Shown here: positions 56,006 through 64,000 of the stretch, in pieces | Numbering within the stretch: the first letter of the stretch is position 1 | Layout: each line of letters begins with the position of its first letter | From: a candidate division NC10 bacterium CSP1-5 | GTDB lineage: Bacteria; Methylomirabilota; Methylomirabilia; Methylomirabilales; CSP1-5 | DNA length: 64,000 nt | Assembly (NCBI GenBank): GCA_001443495.1 | Contig: LDXR01000003.1 | Span: 163,087 to 227,086 of the forward strand | Direction: 5' to 3' | The notes under the pieces: generated by a model | What the model saw: the letters and a program-made list of their open reading frames with translations, nothing else | Told to the model about the DNA's origin: nothing | Database searches by the model: none | Made by a program: the position numbers and the translations under genes

Positions 56006-57279
56006 TGGGGGGGTCCGGATAGACCCGCCTCCTTTTTTCCGAGGGGGATGTGGACGCTGACGACGGTCCCTCTGCCCTGGATCCCGCGGATGCGGACGTC
56101 TCCTCCCCACGGCAGAACCCGTTCTCGCATGCCCATAAACCCCAGCGATTTTGGATCGGCCACGGCCTCCTCCGGGATGCCTCGCCCGTCATCTCGGACC
56201 TCCAGGCGCAGAGCCGCCCCCACCTGTGTCAGGCTGAGGTCAATCCGCGTGGCGTTGGCGTGCCGGGCCACATTCGTCAGGGCTTCCTGGCAGATGCGAA
56301 AGAGCGTCGTGGCCCGCGCGGGGTCCACCACGATGTCCTCGGGGCTGCTCGTGAACGCACACGCAATACCCGTGCGCTCTTGAAACTCGCGTACGTGCCA
56401 CTCCAGGGCGGCGACGAGACCCAGGTCATCCAGGACGCGAGGCCTGAGTTCGGTCGCGATCCTGCGGATGGCCTGGACCGTCGCGTCGATGAGGTGGGCC
56501 ATCTGGTCGGCCTTGTCGTGCACGGGCTTCTGATCCGCCGGCAGGCGCTGGCGGATCCAGGCCAAGGCGATCTTGAGGGCAGTCAGGGCCTGCCCCAACT
56601 CGTCGTGGGTCTCGCGGGCGATGCGGGTTCGCTCCTCCTCCAGCATGGAGAGCAAGCGGATCGAGAGGGCGTGCAACTGCTCCTGCGATTTGCGCAAGTG
56701 GTCCTCGGCTTTGTGCCGTTCGGCGATCTGCTCTTGCAGGATCTCGATGGCCTGCGACAGCTCGACCGTTCGCTCGTGCACCCCGCGTTCCAGCTCTTCG
56801 TGCACCCGTCGGAGTGCTGTCTCCGCGTGCTTGCGCTCGGTGATGTCCACGTGCGCGCCCAGCATGCGGGTCGGCCTTCCGTCGCTGTCGAAGATCATCG
56901 CCGCCCGGGCGAGAATCCATCGATACGACCCGTCTTTGTGGCGTAGGCGGAACTCGACCTCGTAATCCGACGAGGGACGTGCGTGGTAGGCTTTCAGCGT
57001 GGCGAGCGTGTGGTGGCGGTCCTCAGGATGCAACCGGCTCTCCCACTCCTCGTACCGGTTTGGAATCTCGTGGTCTTCGTACCCGAGTTGCCTTTTCCAT
57101 TCGGGGGACAGAAAGACGTCGTTCGTGCGGAGATCCCAATCCCACAGCCCGATGTTGACCGCTTGGATGGCCGATCGCCACCGTGCCTCGCCCTCTGCCC
57201 GGTCAGGGGCAGTCCGGGGCAAGGACTCGGGTTGCGTTGAGTGGCGACCCTCTTCGAAGCTCGAAAATCTCGTGACCAT
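56002..57279 (-). CDS. soluble PAS histidine kinase of the NarX/DegS (HisKA_3) type
   Basis: 425 residues with no membrane segment. A PAS fold at about 35-155 (LWDWDLRTNDVFLSPEWKRQ, ending DITERK) is followed by a coiled coil (155-210) and HisKA_3 with His225 in ETHDELGQALT. The HATPase has EALTNVARHANATRIDL and DDGRGIP. It should phosphorylate the adjacent NarL-type regulator. The ligand of the PAS domain is unknown. Confidence 0.92.
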   Translation of the reverse strand: MVTRFSSFEEGRHSTQPESLPRTAPDRAEGEARWRSAIQAVNIGLWDWDLRTNDVFLSPEWKRQLGYEDHEIPNRYEEWESRLHPEDRHHTLATLKAYHARPSSDYEVEFRLRHKDGSYRWILARAAMIFDSDGRPTRMLGAHVDITERKHAETALRRVHEELERGVHERTVELSQAIEILQEQIAERHKAEDHLRKSQEQLHALSIRLLSMLEEERTRIARETHDELGQALTALKIALAWIRQRLPADQKPVHDKADQMAHLIDATVQAIRRIATELRPRVLDDLGLVAALEWHVREFQERTGIACAFTSSPEDIVVDPARATTLFRICQEALTNVARHANATRIDLSLTQVGAALRLEVRDDGRGIPEEAVADPKSLGFMGMRERVLPWGGDVRIRGIQGRGTVVSVHIPLGKKEAGLSGPPQ

Positions 57280-57493
57280 CGTCGACGTGATCCCCTGTCT
57301 AAAGGCCGGTCGGAAAGGGACCTGGCGGGCCTTCAGTATCCTCTGCGGACTAAGGGAGTGTCAAGTAAAATGGCGTTTTATCCCCTGTGAGTGCCAACTC
57401 GGGTTGGTGAATGAGGACCGATACGTTTGAGGGGAAAAGTTTGCTCTTTTTGACGCGGAAGCCGTATCATACGGAAACAGATGGAGACACCCC

Positions 57494-58174
57494 ATGAAGA
57501 CCAAGGTTTTGGTGGTGGATGACGAGCAGGACATCCTAGACCTGGTCCGGTATCAGCTGGAGCGGGAGGGGTACCAGGTGGTGGGATGCCGGGACGGCAA
57601 GGCCGCCTTGGACCTGGTCGGCCGGGAGCGACCCGACCTCGTGGTCCTCGATCTCCTCATGCCCGGGGTGGATGGCCTCGAGGTGTGTCGCCGCCTCAGA
57701 CAGGACTCCGCCATCCCGATCATCATGCTGACGGCGAAGGCGGAGGAGACAGATAAGGTGATCGGGTTAGAACTGGGGGCTGACGATTACGTCACCAAGC
57801 CCTTCAGTCCCCGAGAGCTTGTTGCCAGGGTCAAGGCGATTCTTCGGCGGGGAGCGGCCCTCTCCGAGGAAGGTGTCGTCTCGTTGGGTGACTTGACGAT
57901 GGATTTTGCGCGATACCAGGTCCTGCTGGCGGGAAAGGGGGTTTCCCTGACCGCCAAGGAGATCGAACTGCTCAGGGCCCTTGTCCAGGCCAGGGGCCGG
58001 GTTCTCAGTCGTGACTTCCTGTTAGAGCGCGTGTGGGGTTATGATCGGGCGGCTGAGATCGAGTCCCGAACCGTGGACGTCCATATTCGCCGCCTGCGAG
58101 AGAAATTGGGTCTCGAGGCCCGGCGGATCGTCACGGTCAAGGGGGTTGGCTACCGATTCGATCGGGAGAATTAG
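57494..58174 (+). CDS. phoB: phosphate regulon response regulator PhoB (OmpR family)
   Basis: 226 residues. The receiver has VDDEQD, Asp53 in VVLDLLMPG and Lys102. The winged helix (about 125-226) has LTAKEIELLRALVQARGRVLSR, VWGYDRAAEIESRTVDVHI and VKGVGYRFD. The phoR gene begins directly after its stop codon and pst genes follow, which identifies it as PhoB rather than another OmpR-type regulator. Confidence 0.93.
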   Translation: MKTKVLVVDDEQDILDLVRYQLEREGYQVVGCRDGKAALDLVGRERPDLVVLDLLMPGVDGLEVCRRLRQDSAIPIIMLTAKAEETDKVIGLELGADDYVTKPFSPRELVARVKAILRRGAALSEEGVVSLGDLTMDFARYQVLLAGKGVSLTAKEIELLRALVQARGRVLSRDFLLERVWGYDRAAEIESRTVDVHIRRLREKLGLEARRIVTVKGVGYRFDREN

Positions 58175-59542
58175 TTGCGGAGATTTGTCGGGCGTCTTCA
58201 GACGAAACTCATCCTGACCTACCTCTTCATCATCGGCGTGATCCTCGGGGTGGTGGGGATCTTTGTCGCTCGTCCCTTCGTCGCCTACGCCGCCGTGGTG
58301 ACTTTCGGGATCGCCATTGTCCTGAGCCTTTGGATGGTCCGTAGGTTGAGCTGTTCGGTGACCACCATGGTCGACGTGGCTCATCAGATTGCTGAAGGGG
58401 ATCTCAGCCGGAGGGTTGCCGTTCCGGAGGAGCAGGAGCTGGCGATGCTAGCTCGGGCGCTCAACACCCTGGGTCAAAAGCTCCAAGAGAGGCTCAATAA
58501 CGTGGAGGAGGAACAGGCAAGGACGGCGGGGATCCTCGAAAGCATGGTCGAGGGGTTGGTCGCTATTGATCAGCAGGGACGGATCGTGCTGATGAATGGA
58601 GCCGCCCTCCGCATGCTTCGGATGGGTCAAGACCTTGAGGGGACGCGGCATCTCCTGGAGATCATCCGGCACCCGGAACTGCACACCCTCCTGCAAGAAT
58701 GTGACACGTGTGCGGCAGGGACAGTTTGTCGTCGGGAACTCACCCTGCACAGCCCTCCGATGACGCTGATGGTGCACGCCGTACCGCTCCGGCGCGGGGC
58801 CGACCGTGGAGGGACGCTGTTGGTTTTTCACGACGTGACGGAACTGCGGCGCCTGGAACGAGTCCGCCAGGAATTTGTTGCCAACGCCTCCCACGAACTG
58901 CGCACCCCCCTCACGGCTATCCGTGGCTACGTCGAGACCCTCCTGGACGGGGCGGTGGACGACCCGGGCCGCACCCGTCCCTTCTTGGACGTGGTCGCCC
59001 GGCACGCCGAGCGCATGAGTCGGTTGGTGGATGATTTGCTGGACCTCTCCAATATCGAGAGTGGTCGCCTGCAGCTTGAACGACACGCCGTCCCTCTGGA
59101 TGAGGTCGCGCAGCTGGTCTTCGCGCTGCAGCAGGAAGCCGCGTCGAAGAAGGAGATCACCCTTCGCCTCGAGATCCCCCCCGATTTGCCGGCGGCCCTT
59201 GCCGACCGCGATCGGCTCCAGCAAATTCTCATTAACTTGGTCGATAACGCCATCAAGTTTACGCCTGCTGGTCAGGTCACGCTGTCAGCCCAGAAGGCCT
59301 CGTCGAGTCATCTCGAGGTGGTGGTCACCGACACCGGGACGGGAATCTCCTCAACGGATCTCCCGCGGGTCACCGAGCGCTTCTATCGGGTCGATCGGGC
59401 CCGCTCCCGGGAGCTGGGTGGGACCGGCCTGGGCCTGAGCATCGTCAAGCACCTGGTCCACGCCCATGGCGGCGACCTTTACATCGAGAGCGAACTCGGT
59501 AAGGGAACGACAGTCCGCTTCACCCTGCCCATCGCCGCATAA
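58175..59542 (+). CDS. phoR: phosphate regulon sensor kinase PhoR
   Basis: 455 residues starting at TTG 58175, immediately after phoB (GGGAG upstream lies within phoB). Two membrane helices with almost no periplasmic loop occupy residues 12-55, as in PhoR. HAMP (53-105), PAS (about 112-220), HisKA with His240 in NASHELRTPLTA and HATPase (NLVDNAIKFTP, DTGTGI, GGTGLGLSIVKHL) follow. The PAS domain carries Cys176, Cys179 and Cys185 in a tight CxxC-x5-C cluster, which I do not know from PhoR proteins. Confidence 0.93.
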   Translation: MRRFVGRLQTKLILTYLFIIGVILGVVGIFVARPFVAYAAVVTFGIAIVLSLWMVRRLSCSVTTMVDVAHQIAEGDLSRRVAVPEEQELAMLARALNTLGQKLQERLNNVEEEQARTAGILESMVEGLVAIDQQGRIVLMNGAALRMLRMGQDLEGTRHLLEIIRHPELHTLLQECDTCAAGTVCRRELTLHSPPMTLMVHAVPLRRGADRGGTLLVFHDVTELRRLERVRQEFVANASHELRTPLTAIRGYVETLLDGAVDDPGRTRPFLDVVARHAERMSRLVDDLLDLSNIESGRLQLERHAVPLDEVAQLVFALQQEAASKKEITLRLEIPPDLPAALADRDRLQQILINLVDNAIKFTPAGQVTLSAQKASSSHLEVVVTDTGTGISSTDLPRVTERFYRVDRARSRELGGTGLGLSIVKHLVHAHGGDLYIESELGKGTTVRFTLPIAA

Positions 59543-59555
59543 GTCTTCCTTTCAT

Positions 59556-59595
59556 TTTTAACCCGCGTGTAACCTCACCGCCCTTTCCCTGTCAT
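59556..59595 (+). promoter_or_regulatory. upstream PhoB-box-like repeats
   Basis: TTTTAAC (59556), GTGTAAC (59567) and the canonical Pho half-site CTGTCAT (59589) fall on one 11-bp grid, with one degenerate position at 59578. They lie just after phoR, 136 bp or more before pstS. Confidence 0.55.
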
Positions 59596-59656
59596 CTCAC
59601 GCGCCCATACTGTCGGTGAACATGCGGCGGGAATGCCGAAAGGAGGTGAGAGGGAG

Positions 59657-59696
59657 AATTAACACGGCGGTAACATGTCCGTAACCGGTCCGTAAT
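59657..59696 (+). promoter_or_regulatory. PhoB-box-like array of four 11-bp units before pstS
   Basis: AATTAAC (59657), CGGTAAC (59668), CCGTAAC (59679) and CCGTAAT (59690) occur at exact 11-bp steps, each followed by a 4-bp spacer. A 7-bp direct repeat with 4-bp spacer is the known PhoB-box geometry. The last unit ends 35 bp before the pstS ATG. Confidence 0.75.
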
Positions 59697-59731
59697 GGAC
59701 CGCGCCTAACCTGAATGAAAGGAGATCACGG

Positions 59732-60754
59732 ATGAAGATGGCAAGCGTAGAGAACGGGATTGTTACGGCGATCGCCCTCCTGGTGTTGTCTCTGGCAGGC
59801 ATCGACGCGGCTAGGGCCCAGCGTGTCCTGATCAAGATTGATGGCTCCAGCACGGTCTTTCCGATTACCGAGGCCGTGGCCGAGGAGTTCCAGAAAAACC
59901 ACAAGGGCATCAAGGTGACCGTGGGGATCTCGGGGACCGGCGGCGGCTTCAAGAAATTCTGCAACGGCGAGACGGATATCTCGGATGCGTCCCGCCCCAT
60001 CAAGCCGTCGGAGGTAGAACTATGCGGCAAGAATAAGATCGAGTATGTCGAGCTTCCGGTCGCTTACGACGGCCTCGCCGTCATGGTGAATCCCAAGAAC
60101 ACGTGGGCGACGCACATGACGGTCAAGGAGTTGAAAAAGCTATGGGAGCCGGAAGCCCAGGGAAAGGTGACCCGTTGGAGCCAGATCCGGCCAGGCTGGC
60201 CCGATAAGGAGATCCATCTCTTCGGTGCCGGTGTGGATTCGGGGACCTACGACTACTTTACCGAGGCGATCGTGGGGAAGGAGCACTCCAGCCGCGGGGA
60301 CTTTACGGCGAGTGAGGATGACAACGTCCTGGTCCAGGGGATCGCCACCGACCCGCTGGCCCTCGGCTTTTTCGGGGTGGCCTACTATGAGCACAACAAG
60401 GACAAGCTCACGCTGGTCGCCGTTGATGATGAGAAGCCTGAGAACGGAAAGGGTCCCACCCTTCCGACCTACGAGAACGTGGTCAGCGGGGCCTACCAGC
60501 CTCTGTCCCGTCCGATCTTCATCTATGTGAGCCGAAAGGCGGCTGATCGGCCTGAGGTGAAAGAGTTTGTCCGGTTCTACCTGACGGCTGGGCGGCCCCT
60601 GGTCCGAGAGGTCGGCTACGTTGCCTTGGCTGACAAGGTCTATGATCTGGCGCTCGCGCGGTTTGACAAACGGGCGGTCGGATCCGTCTTCGGGGGAAAA
60701 GGCTCCCAGGTTGGTGTGACCTTGGAAAGCCTCCTGAAGGCCGAAGCGAAATAA
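59732..60754 (+). CDS. pstS: periplasmic phosphate-binding protein PstS
   Basis: 340 residues. The signal peptide ends near ARA-Q (residue ~29-30). The ligand-binding hallmarks are [38 protein letters not shown] and [12 protein letters not shown]. It delivers phosphate to PstCA. AAAGGAG precedes ATG 59732. It opens the pst operon. Confidence 0.95.
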   Translation: MKMASVENGIVTAIALLVLSLAGIDAARAQRVLIKIDGSSTVFPITEAVAEEFQKNHKGIKVTVGISGTGGGFKKFCNGETDISDASRPIKPSEVELCGKNKIEYVELPVAYDGLAVMVNPKNTWATHMTVKELKKLWEPEAQGKVTRWSQIRPGWPDKEIHLFGAGVDSGTYDYFTEAIVGKEHSSRGDFTASEDDNVLVQGIATDPLALGFFGVAYYEHNKDKLTLVAVDDEKPENGKGPTLPTYENVVSGAYQPLSRPIFIYVSRKAADRPEVKEFVRFYLTAGRPLVREVGYVALADKVYDLALARFDKRAVGSVFGGKGSQVGVTLESLLKAEAK

Positions 60755-60766
60755 GAGACGAGGTGG

Positions 60767-61675
60767 GTGACCGCCACGATGCTGCTACGCGCGAGGAGGA
60801 AGAGGGTTGGCGAGAGGGCCCTCCAGCTCGGCTTCTTCCTCTGCGGTGCGCTCTCTCTCTTGACGACGTTTGGCATCGTGGCGGTCCTCATCTTTGAGAC
60901 CGTCGAGTTCTTCGCAGAGGTCTCTCTCCTTGAGTTTCTCACCGACACCCAGTGGACACCCCTTTTTGCCCAAAAGCATTTTGGCATCCTGCCGCTCCTC
61001 TCCGGGACTTTCCTCACATCGGCCATTGCGATCCTGGTAGCCATGCCAGTGGGGCTCGTGTGCGCCATCTACCTGAGCGAATTCGCGCCGGAGCCGGTCC
61101 GACGAATGACCAAACCCGTGCTGGAAGTCCTCGCGGGCATTCCCACCGTGGTGTACGGCTATTTCGCCCTCCTTTTTGTCACCCCGTTGCTCCAGACCTT
61201 TGTCCCATCCCTGTCGGGGTTTAACGCCCTGGCCCCCGGAATGGTCATGGGCATCATGATTATTCCCCTTATCTCTTCCCTGAGCGAGGATGCCATGTAT
61301 GCGGTCCCCCAGAGCCTGAGGGAGGCGGCTCATGCCCTCGGTGCCTCACGATTGCAGGTTGCCCTCCGGGTCGTGGTCCCAGCCGCATTTTCGGGGATTG
61401 CCGCTGCGTTCCTGTTGGCTGTCTCGCGGGCGATCGGCGAGACTATGATCGTAGCGATTGCCGCCGGGCAGCAACCCCGGCTGACCTTAAATCCCCTCGT
61501 CCCGGTTGAAACCATGACCGCCTACATCGTTCAGGTCAGCCTGGGAGATACACCGACTGGAACGCTGGAGTACAGAACGATCTTTGCGGTCGGCACGATG
61601 CTCTTTTTCAGTACACTCATCCTGAATCTCTTCAGTCGCTCGCTCCGTGAGCGCATCAGGGAGAGGTACGAGTGA
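60767..61675 (+). CDS. pstC: phosphate ABC transporter permease PstC
   Basis: 302 residues with six membrane segments; the EAA-loop [25 protein letters not shown] is conserved. [22 protein letters not shown] and the [14 protein letters not shown] segment are typical of PstC. GTG 60767 or ATG 60779 could be the start. Its TGA overlaps the pstA GTG. Confidence 0.94.
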   Translation: MTATMLLRARRKRVGERALQLGFFLCGALSLLTTFGIVAVLIFETVEFFAEVSLLEFLTDTQWTPLFAQKHFGILPLLSGTFLTSAIAILVAMPVGLVCAIYLSEFAPEPVRRMTKPVLEVLAGIPTVVYGYFALLFVTPLLQTFVPSLSGFNALAPGMVMGIMIIPLISSLSEDAMYAVPQSLREAAHALGASRLQVALRVVVPAAFSGIAAAFLLAVSRAIGETMIVAIAAGQQPRLTLNPLVPVETMTAYIVQVSLGDTPTGTLEYRTIFAVGTMLFFSTLILNLFSRSLRERIRERYE

Positions 61676-62553
61676 GGCCCCAGGCTGCTGCATTGTACCG
61701 AATGTTAACCCTCCGGCACTGGACGGAGCGACTCTTCAAGATCGCTGCGGTGGCGACCCTCGTGATCGTCTTGGCGACGCTGGCGGCTCTCCTCCTGGAT
61801 GCGGTCATAGACGGGGCGGGGCGGTTGAGCTGGCAGTTCTTGACCAGCTTCCCCTCGCGGAAACCGGAGGAGGCCGGCATCCTTGCCGCCCTGGTAGGGA
61901 CGACGTACCTGATGATCTTGACAGCGGTCGTTGCGGTTCCGGTGGGGGTCGGAGCGGCCATCTACCTGGAGGAGTATGCAAAGAAAGGATGGTTTTCTCG
62001 CGTGGTTGAAGTGAATATTGCCAACTTGGCCGGAGTCCCCTCCATCATCTATGGCCTTCTGGGGCTGGAGCTGTTTGTGAGGGCGATGGGCCTCGACCGG
62101 AGCCTCCTGGCCGGCGCGCTGACGATGGCCCTCCTCGTGCTCCCGATTATCATCATTGCGGGCCGAGAAGCCCTGCGGGCGGTGCCCCCCTCGATCCGGG
62201 AGGCTTCCTATGCCCTCGGGGCCAGCCGGTGGCAGACGATTCGGTATCAGGTGTTGTCCCTGGCCTTTCCAGGCATCCTGACCGGATCGATCCTGGCCCT
62301 GTCACGGGCCATCGGTGAGGCGGCCCCGCTGATCACGATGGGGGCCCTGACCTATATCGCGTTCCTCCCCGATGGACTGCTGGCTCCTTTCACGGTGCTG
62401 CCCATCCAGATCTTTAACTGGGTCTCCCGGCCACAGAAAGGATTCTTTGCCGCGGCCGCAGCTGGAATTATCGTCCTGCTGGTGGTGCTGCTCCTGATGA
62501 ATGCCCTGGCTGTCTATCTGCGCCAGCGGTATCAGCGGAGGCTGTATCTATGA
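61672..62553 (+). CDS. pstA: phosphate ABC transporter permease PstA
   Basis: 293 residues, six membrane segments. The EAA loop [22 protein letters not shown] and the segment [18 protein letters not shown] identify PstA. The GTG start overlaps the pstC stop (GTGA) and its own stop overlaps pstB (ATGA). Confidence 0.94.
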   Translation: MRPQAAALYRMLTLRHWTERLFKIAAVATLVIVLATLAALLLDAVIDGAGRLSWQFLTSFPSRKPEEAGILAALVGTTYLMILTAVVAVPVGVGAAIYLEEYAKKGWFSRVVEVNIANLAGVPSIIYGLLGLELFVRAMGLDRSLLAGALTMALLVLPIIIIAGREALRAVPPSIREASYALGASRWQTIRYQVLSLAFPGILTGSILALSRAIGEAAPLITMGALTYIAFLPDGLLAPFTVLPIQIFNWVSRPQKGFFAAAAAGIIVLLVVLLLMNALAVYLRQRYQRRLYL

Positions 62554-63305
62554 AGGTGGCCTTCGAGATTCAGGATCTGAACTGCTGGTATGGGAGCCGC
62601 CAGGTCCTGCAGAAGGTGTCGTTGTCGATCGCGGAGCATCACATTACCGCAGTGATTGGCCCGTCGGGATGCGGCAAGAGCACGTTTCTCCGCTGTCTCA
62701 ACCGGATCAACGACCTCATTGACGGCTTTCGAATCAGCGGTCACGTCCTCTTCAAGGGCCAGGACATCTATGACCCTGCGGTCGACCCGATCGAGATCCG
62801 GTTCCGGGTGGGGATGGTGTTTCAAAAACCCAATCCGTTCCCCAAGTCCGTGTACGACAATGTGGCCTACGGCCCCCGGCTCTGGGGAGTGCGGAAGCGG
62901 TCCGGGCTTGATGCCATTGTAGAAGAGAGCCTCAAGAGGGCAGCCCTCTGGGACGAGGTGAAGGATAGCCTTGCCCAGAATGCCCTTGCCCTTTCGGGAG
63001 GCCAGCAGCAGCGCCTCTGTATCGCGCGGGCGCTGGCCGTGGAGCCCGAGGTCCTGCTGATGGACGAGCCGTGCTCGGCCCTGGACCCCATCGCCACGGC
63101 CAAAATCGAGGAGTTGATGCTGGATCTGAAGAAGGATTACACTATCATCATCGTGACGCACAATATGCAGCAAGCCGCCCGGGTCTCCGACGTCACGGGG
63201 TTCCTGTTGCTTGGGGAACTGATCGAGTTCGGCGTCACCAAAGAGCTCTTCACGACCCCGAAGGATCCCAGGACTGAGGCCTACATCACCGGGCGGTTCG
63301 GCTAA
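62550..63305 (+). CDS. pstB: phosphate ABC transporter ATPase PstB
   Basis: 251 residues with Walker [13 protein letters not shown], the [16 protein letters not shown] signature, Walker [14 protein letters not shown] and the switch His in [40 protein letters not shown] is the Q-loop region specific to PstB. Confidence 0.96.
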   Translation: MKVAFEIQDLNCWYGSRQVLQKVSLSIAEHHITAVIGPSGCGKSTFLRCLNRINDLIDGFRISGHVLFKGQDIYDPAVDPIEIRFRVGMVFQKPNPFPKSVYDNVAYGPRLWGVRKRSGLDAIVEESLKRAALWDEVKDSLAQNALALSGGQQQRLCIARALAVEPEVLLMDEPCSALDPIATAKIEELMLDLKKDYTIIIVTHNMQQAARVSDVTGFLLLGELIEFGVTKELFTTPKDPRTEAYITGRFG

Positions 63306-63316
63306 GGAGGCAAGGC

Positions 63317-64000
63317 ATGACGAGGGCGTTAGAGGCTGAGCTGCAGGAGCTGAGGCAGCAGCTCCTGGCGATGGGTGGACTGGCGGAGACGATGATCCAG
63401 GAGAGCGTCCGGTCCCTGGTCGAGCGGAACGCGGACCTGGCCCACGGGGTCTTCCGGTACGAAGAGGAGATGGATCAACGCTGCATCGATCTGGATGATC
63501 GGAGCTTCAAACTGATAGCACTCCGTCAGCCGGTGGCCTCCGACCTCCGATTCATCACCGCGGGGATCAAGATCAATAGCGAACTGGAGCGCATCGGGGA
63601 TCTGGCGGTCAACATCGCTCACCGGACAATGACGCTGCTCAACGACCCGCCGATTGACGTCCTGGTGGATCTGCCCAAGATGGCGCAGCTCTCCCAAGAG
63701 ATGGTCAAGCGGAGCCTGGATGCCTTTGTCAGCAGAAATCCGGATCTGGCCCGCGGGGTGATCGATGCCGACGACACCATTGACGGACTTCGGGACCGGG
63801 CGTTTCAGCAAATCGTGGTCTTCATGAGTCGAGAGCCGGGAGCAATCCGTCAGGCTCTGGAGCTGATGCTCATCTCCCGGAGCTTGGAGCGGATCGCCGA
63901 TCACGCCACCAACATCGCCGAAGATGTCATTTACATCGCCAGGGGGGAGGACGTGAGGGAACGAGGGGATAAAGAGATCCGGAAGGGGGTGCGGTCGCGG
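63317..64000 (+). CDS. phoU: phosphate-signalling protein PhoU, 3' truncated by the window
   Basis: The frame is open to the last base (228 codons visible). PhoU links the Pst transporter to PhoR. The two helical-bundle repeats each carry the metal-binding type motif: ASDLRFITAGIKINSELERIGD and LELMLISRSLERIADHATNIAE. The visible part already covers nearly the whole usual length of ~220-240 residues. AAGGAGG precedes ATG 63317. Confidence 0.94.
   Translation, partial: MTRALEAELQELRQQLLAMGGLAETMIQESVRSLVERNADLAHGVFRYEEEMDQRCIDLDDRSFKLIALRQPVASDLRFITAGIKINSELERIGDLAVNIAHRTMTLLNDPPIDVLVDLPKMAQLSQEMVKRSLDAFVSRNPDLARGVIDADDTIDGLRDRAFQQIVVFMSREPGAIRQALELMLISRSLERIADHATNIAEDVIYIARGEDVRERGDKEIRKGVRSR

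Overview
This is a GC-rich, gene-dense bacterial chromosomal window with a Gram-negative-type envelope (Slp-family lipoprotein, AsmA-like protein, bactofilin, lipid desaturase). No rRNA, phage, transposase or CRISPR array is visible. Gene content and the style of the interspersed repeats fit a deep-branching, mostly uncultivated lineage such as Methylomirabilota (NC10)/Rokubacteria or a deltaproteobacterial relative. That placement is an inference from overall impression, not a phylogeny.

The window is centred on a probable replication origin. Nearly all genes left of about 26.75 kb lie on the minus strand and nearly all housekeeping genes from 27.45 to 47.8 kb on the plus strand. The ~700 bp between them holds five DnaA-box-like 9-mers and an AT-rich stretch. 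To its left is rpmH-rnpA-yidD-yidC-mnmE-rsmG-parA-parB with two parS-like sites, and to its right dnaN-gyrB-gyrA-serS. dnaA is not in its usual place between rpmH and dnaN.

Region by region. 0-2.2 kb: 3' part of a purM-like gene, small membrane and zinc-ribbon proteins. 2.3-8.6 kb: F-type ATP synthase operon atpI-like, F, H, A, G, D, C, lacking a and c subunits. 8.6-15.2 kb: mnmA, bactofilin, a secreted protein, AsmA-like protein, glucan phosphorylase, Slp lipoprotein. 15.2-19.6 kb: aldehyde dehydrogenase, class III aminotransferase and TPP enzyme in one operon. 20.4-28.6 kb: origin and partitioning genes. 28.6-39.8 kb: gyrase, serS and a complete set of four serine tRNAs, tRNA-Arg, a minus-strand S21/zinc-ribbon/desaturase group behind an attenuator-like leader, tadA, SRP RNA. 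39.9-43.6 kb: dnaX-ybaB-recR and an MglB/MglA-like pair. 43.7-48.9 kb: tRNA-Asn, a sugar-epimerase-like SDR, an orotate phosphoribosyltransferase-like gene, TlpA/SCO1/beta-propeller, CDF efflux. 49-57.3 kb: signalling island with a 1376-residue MASE3-PAS-GAF histidine kinase, REC-PilZ, REC-zinc ribbon-REC, a receiver remnant and a NarX/NarL-type pair. 57.5 kb to the end: phoB-phoR-pstSCAB-phoU, with PhoB-box-like heptamers repeating every 11 bp in front of pstS.

A recurring oddity is several families of short interspersed repeats. Three are inverted elements of about 28-96 bp built from degenerate tandem units, and one is a GTGAGC/GTCGAACC-type repeat. Some lie between genes, but others sit inside coding sequence with periods that are whole numbers of codons: 24 bp in the Slp gene, 21 bp at the gyrA 3' end, and a ~90 bp insert in the large kinase.
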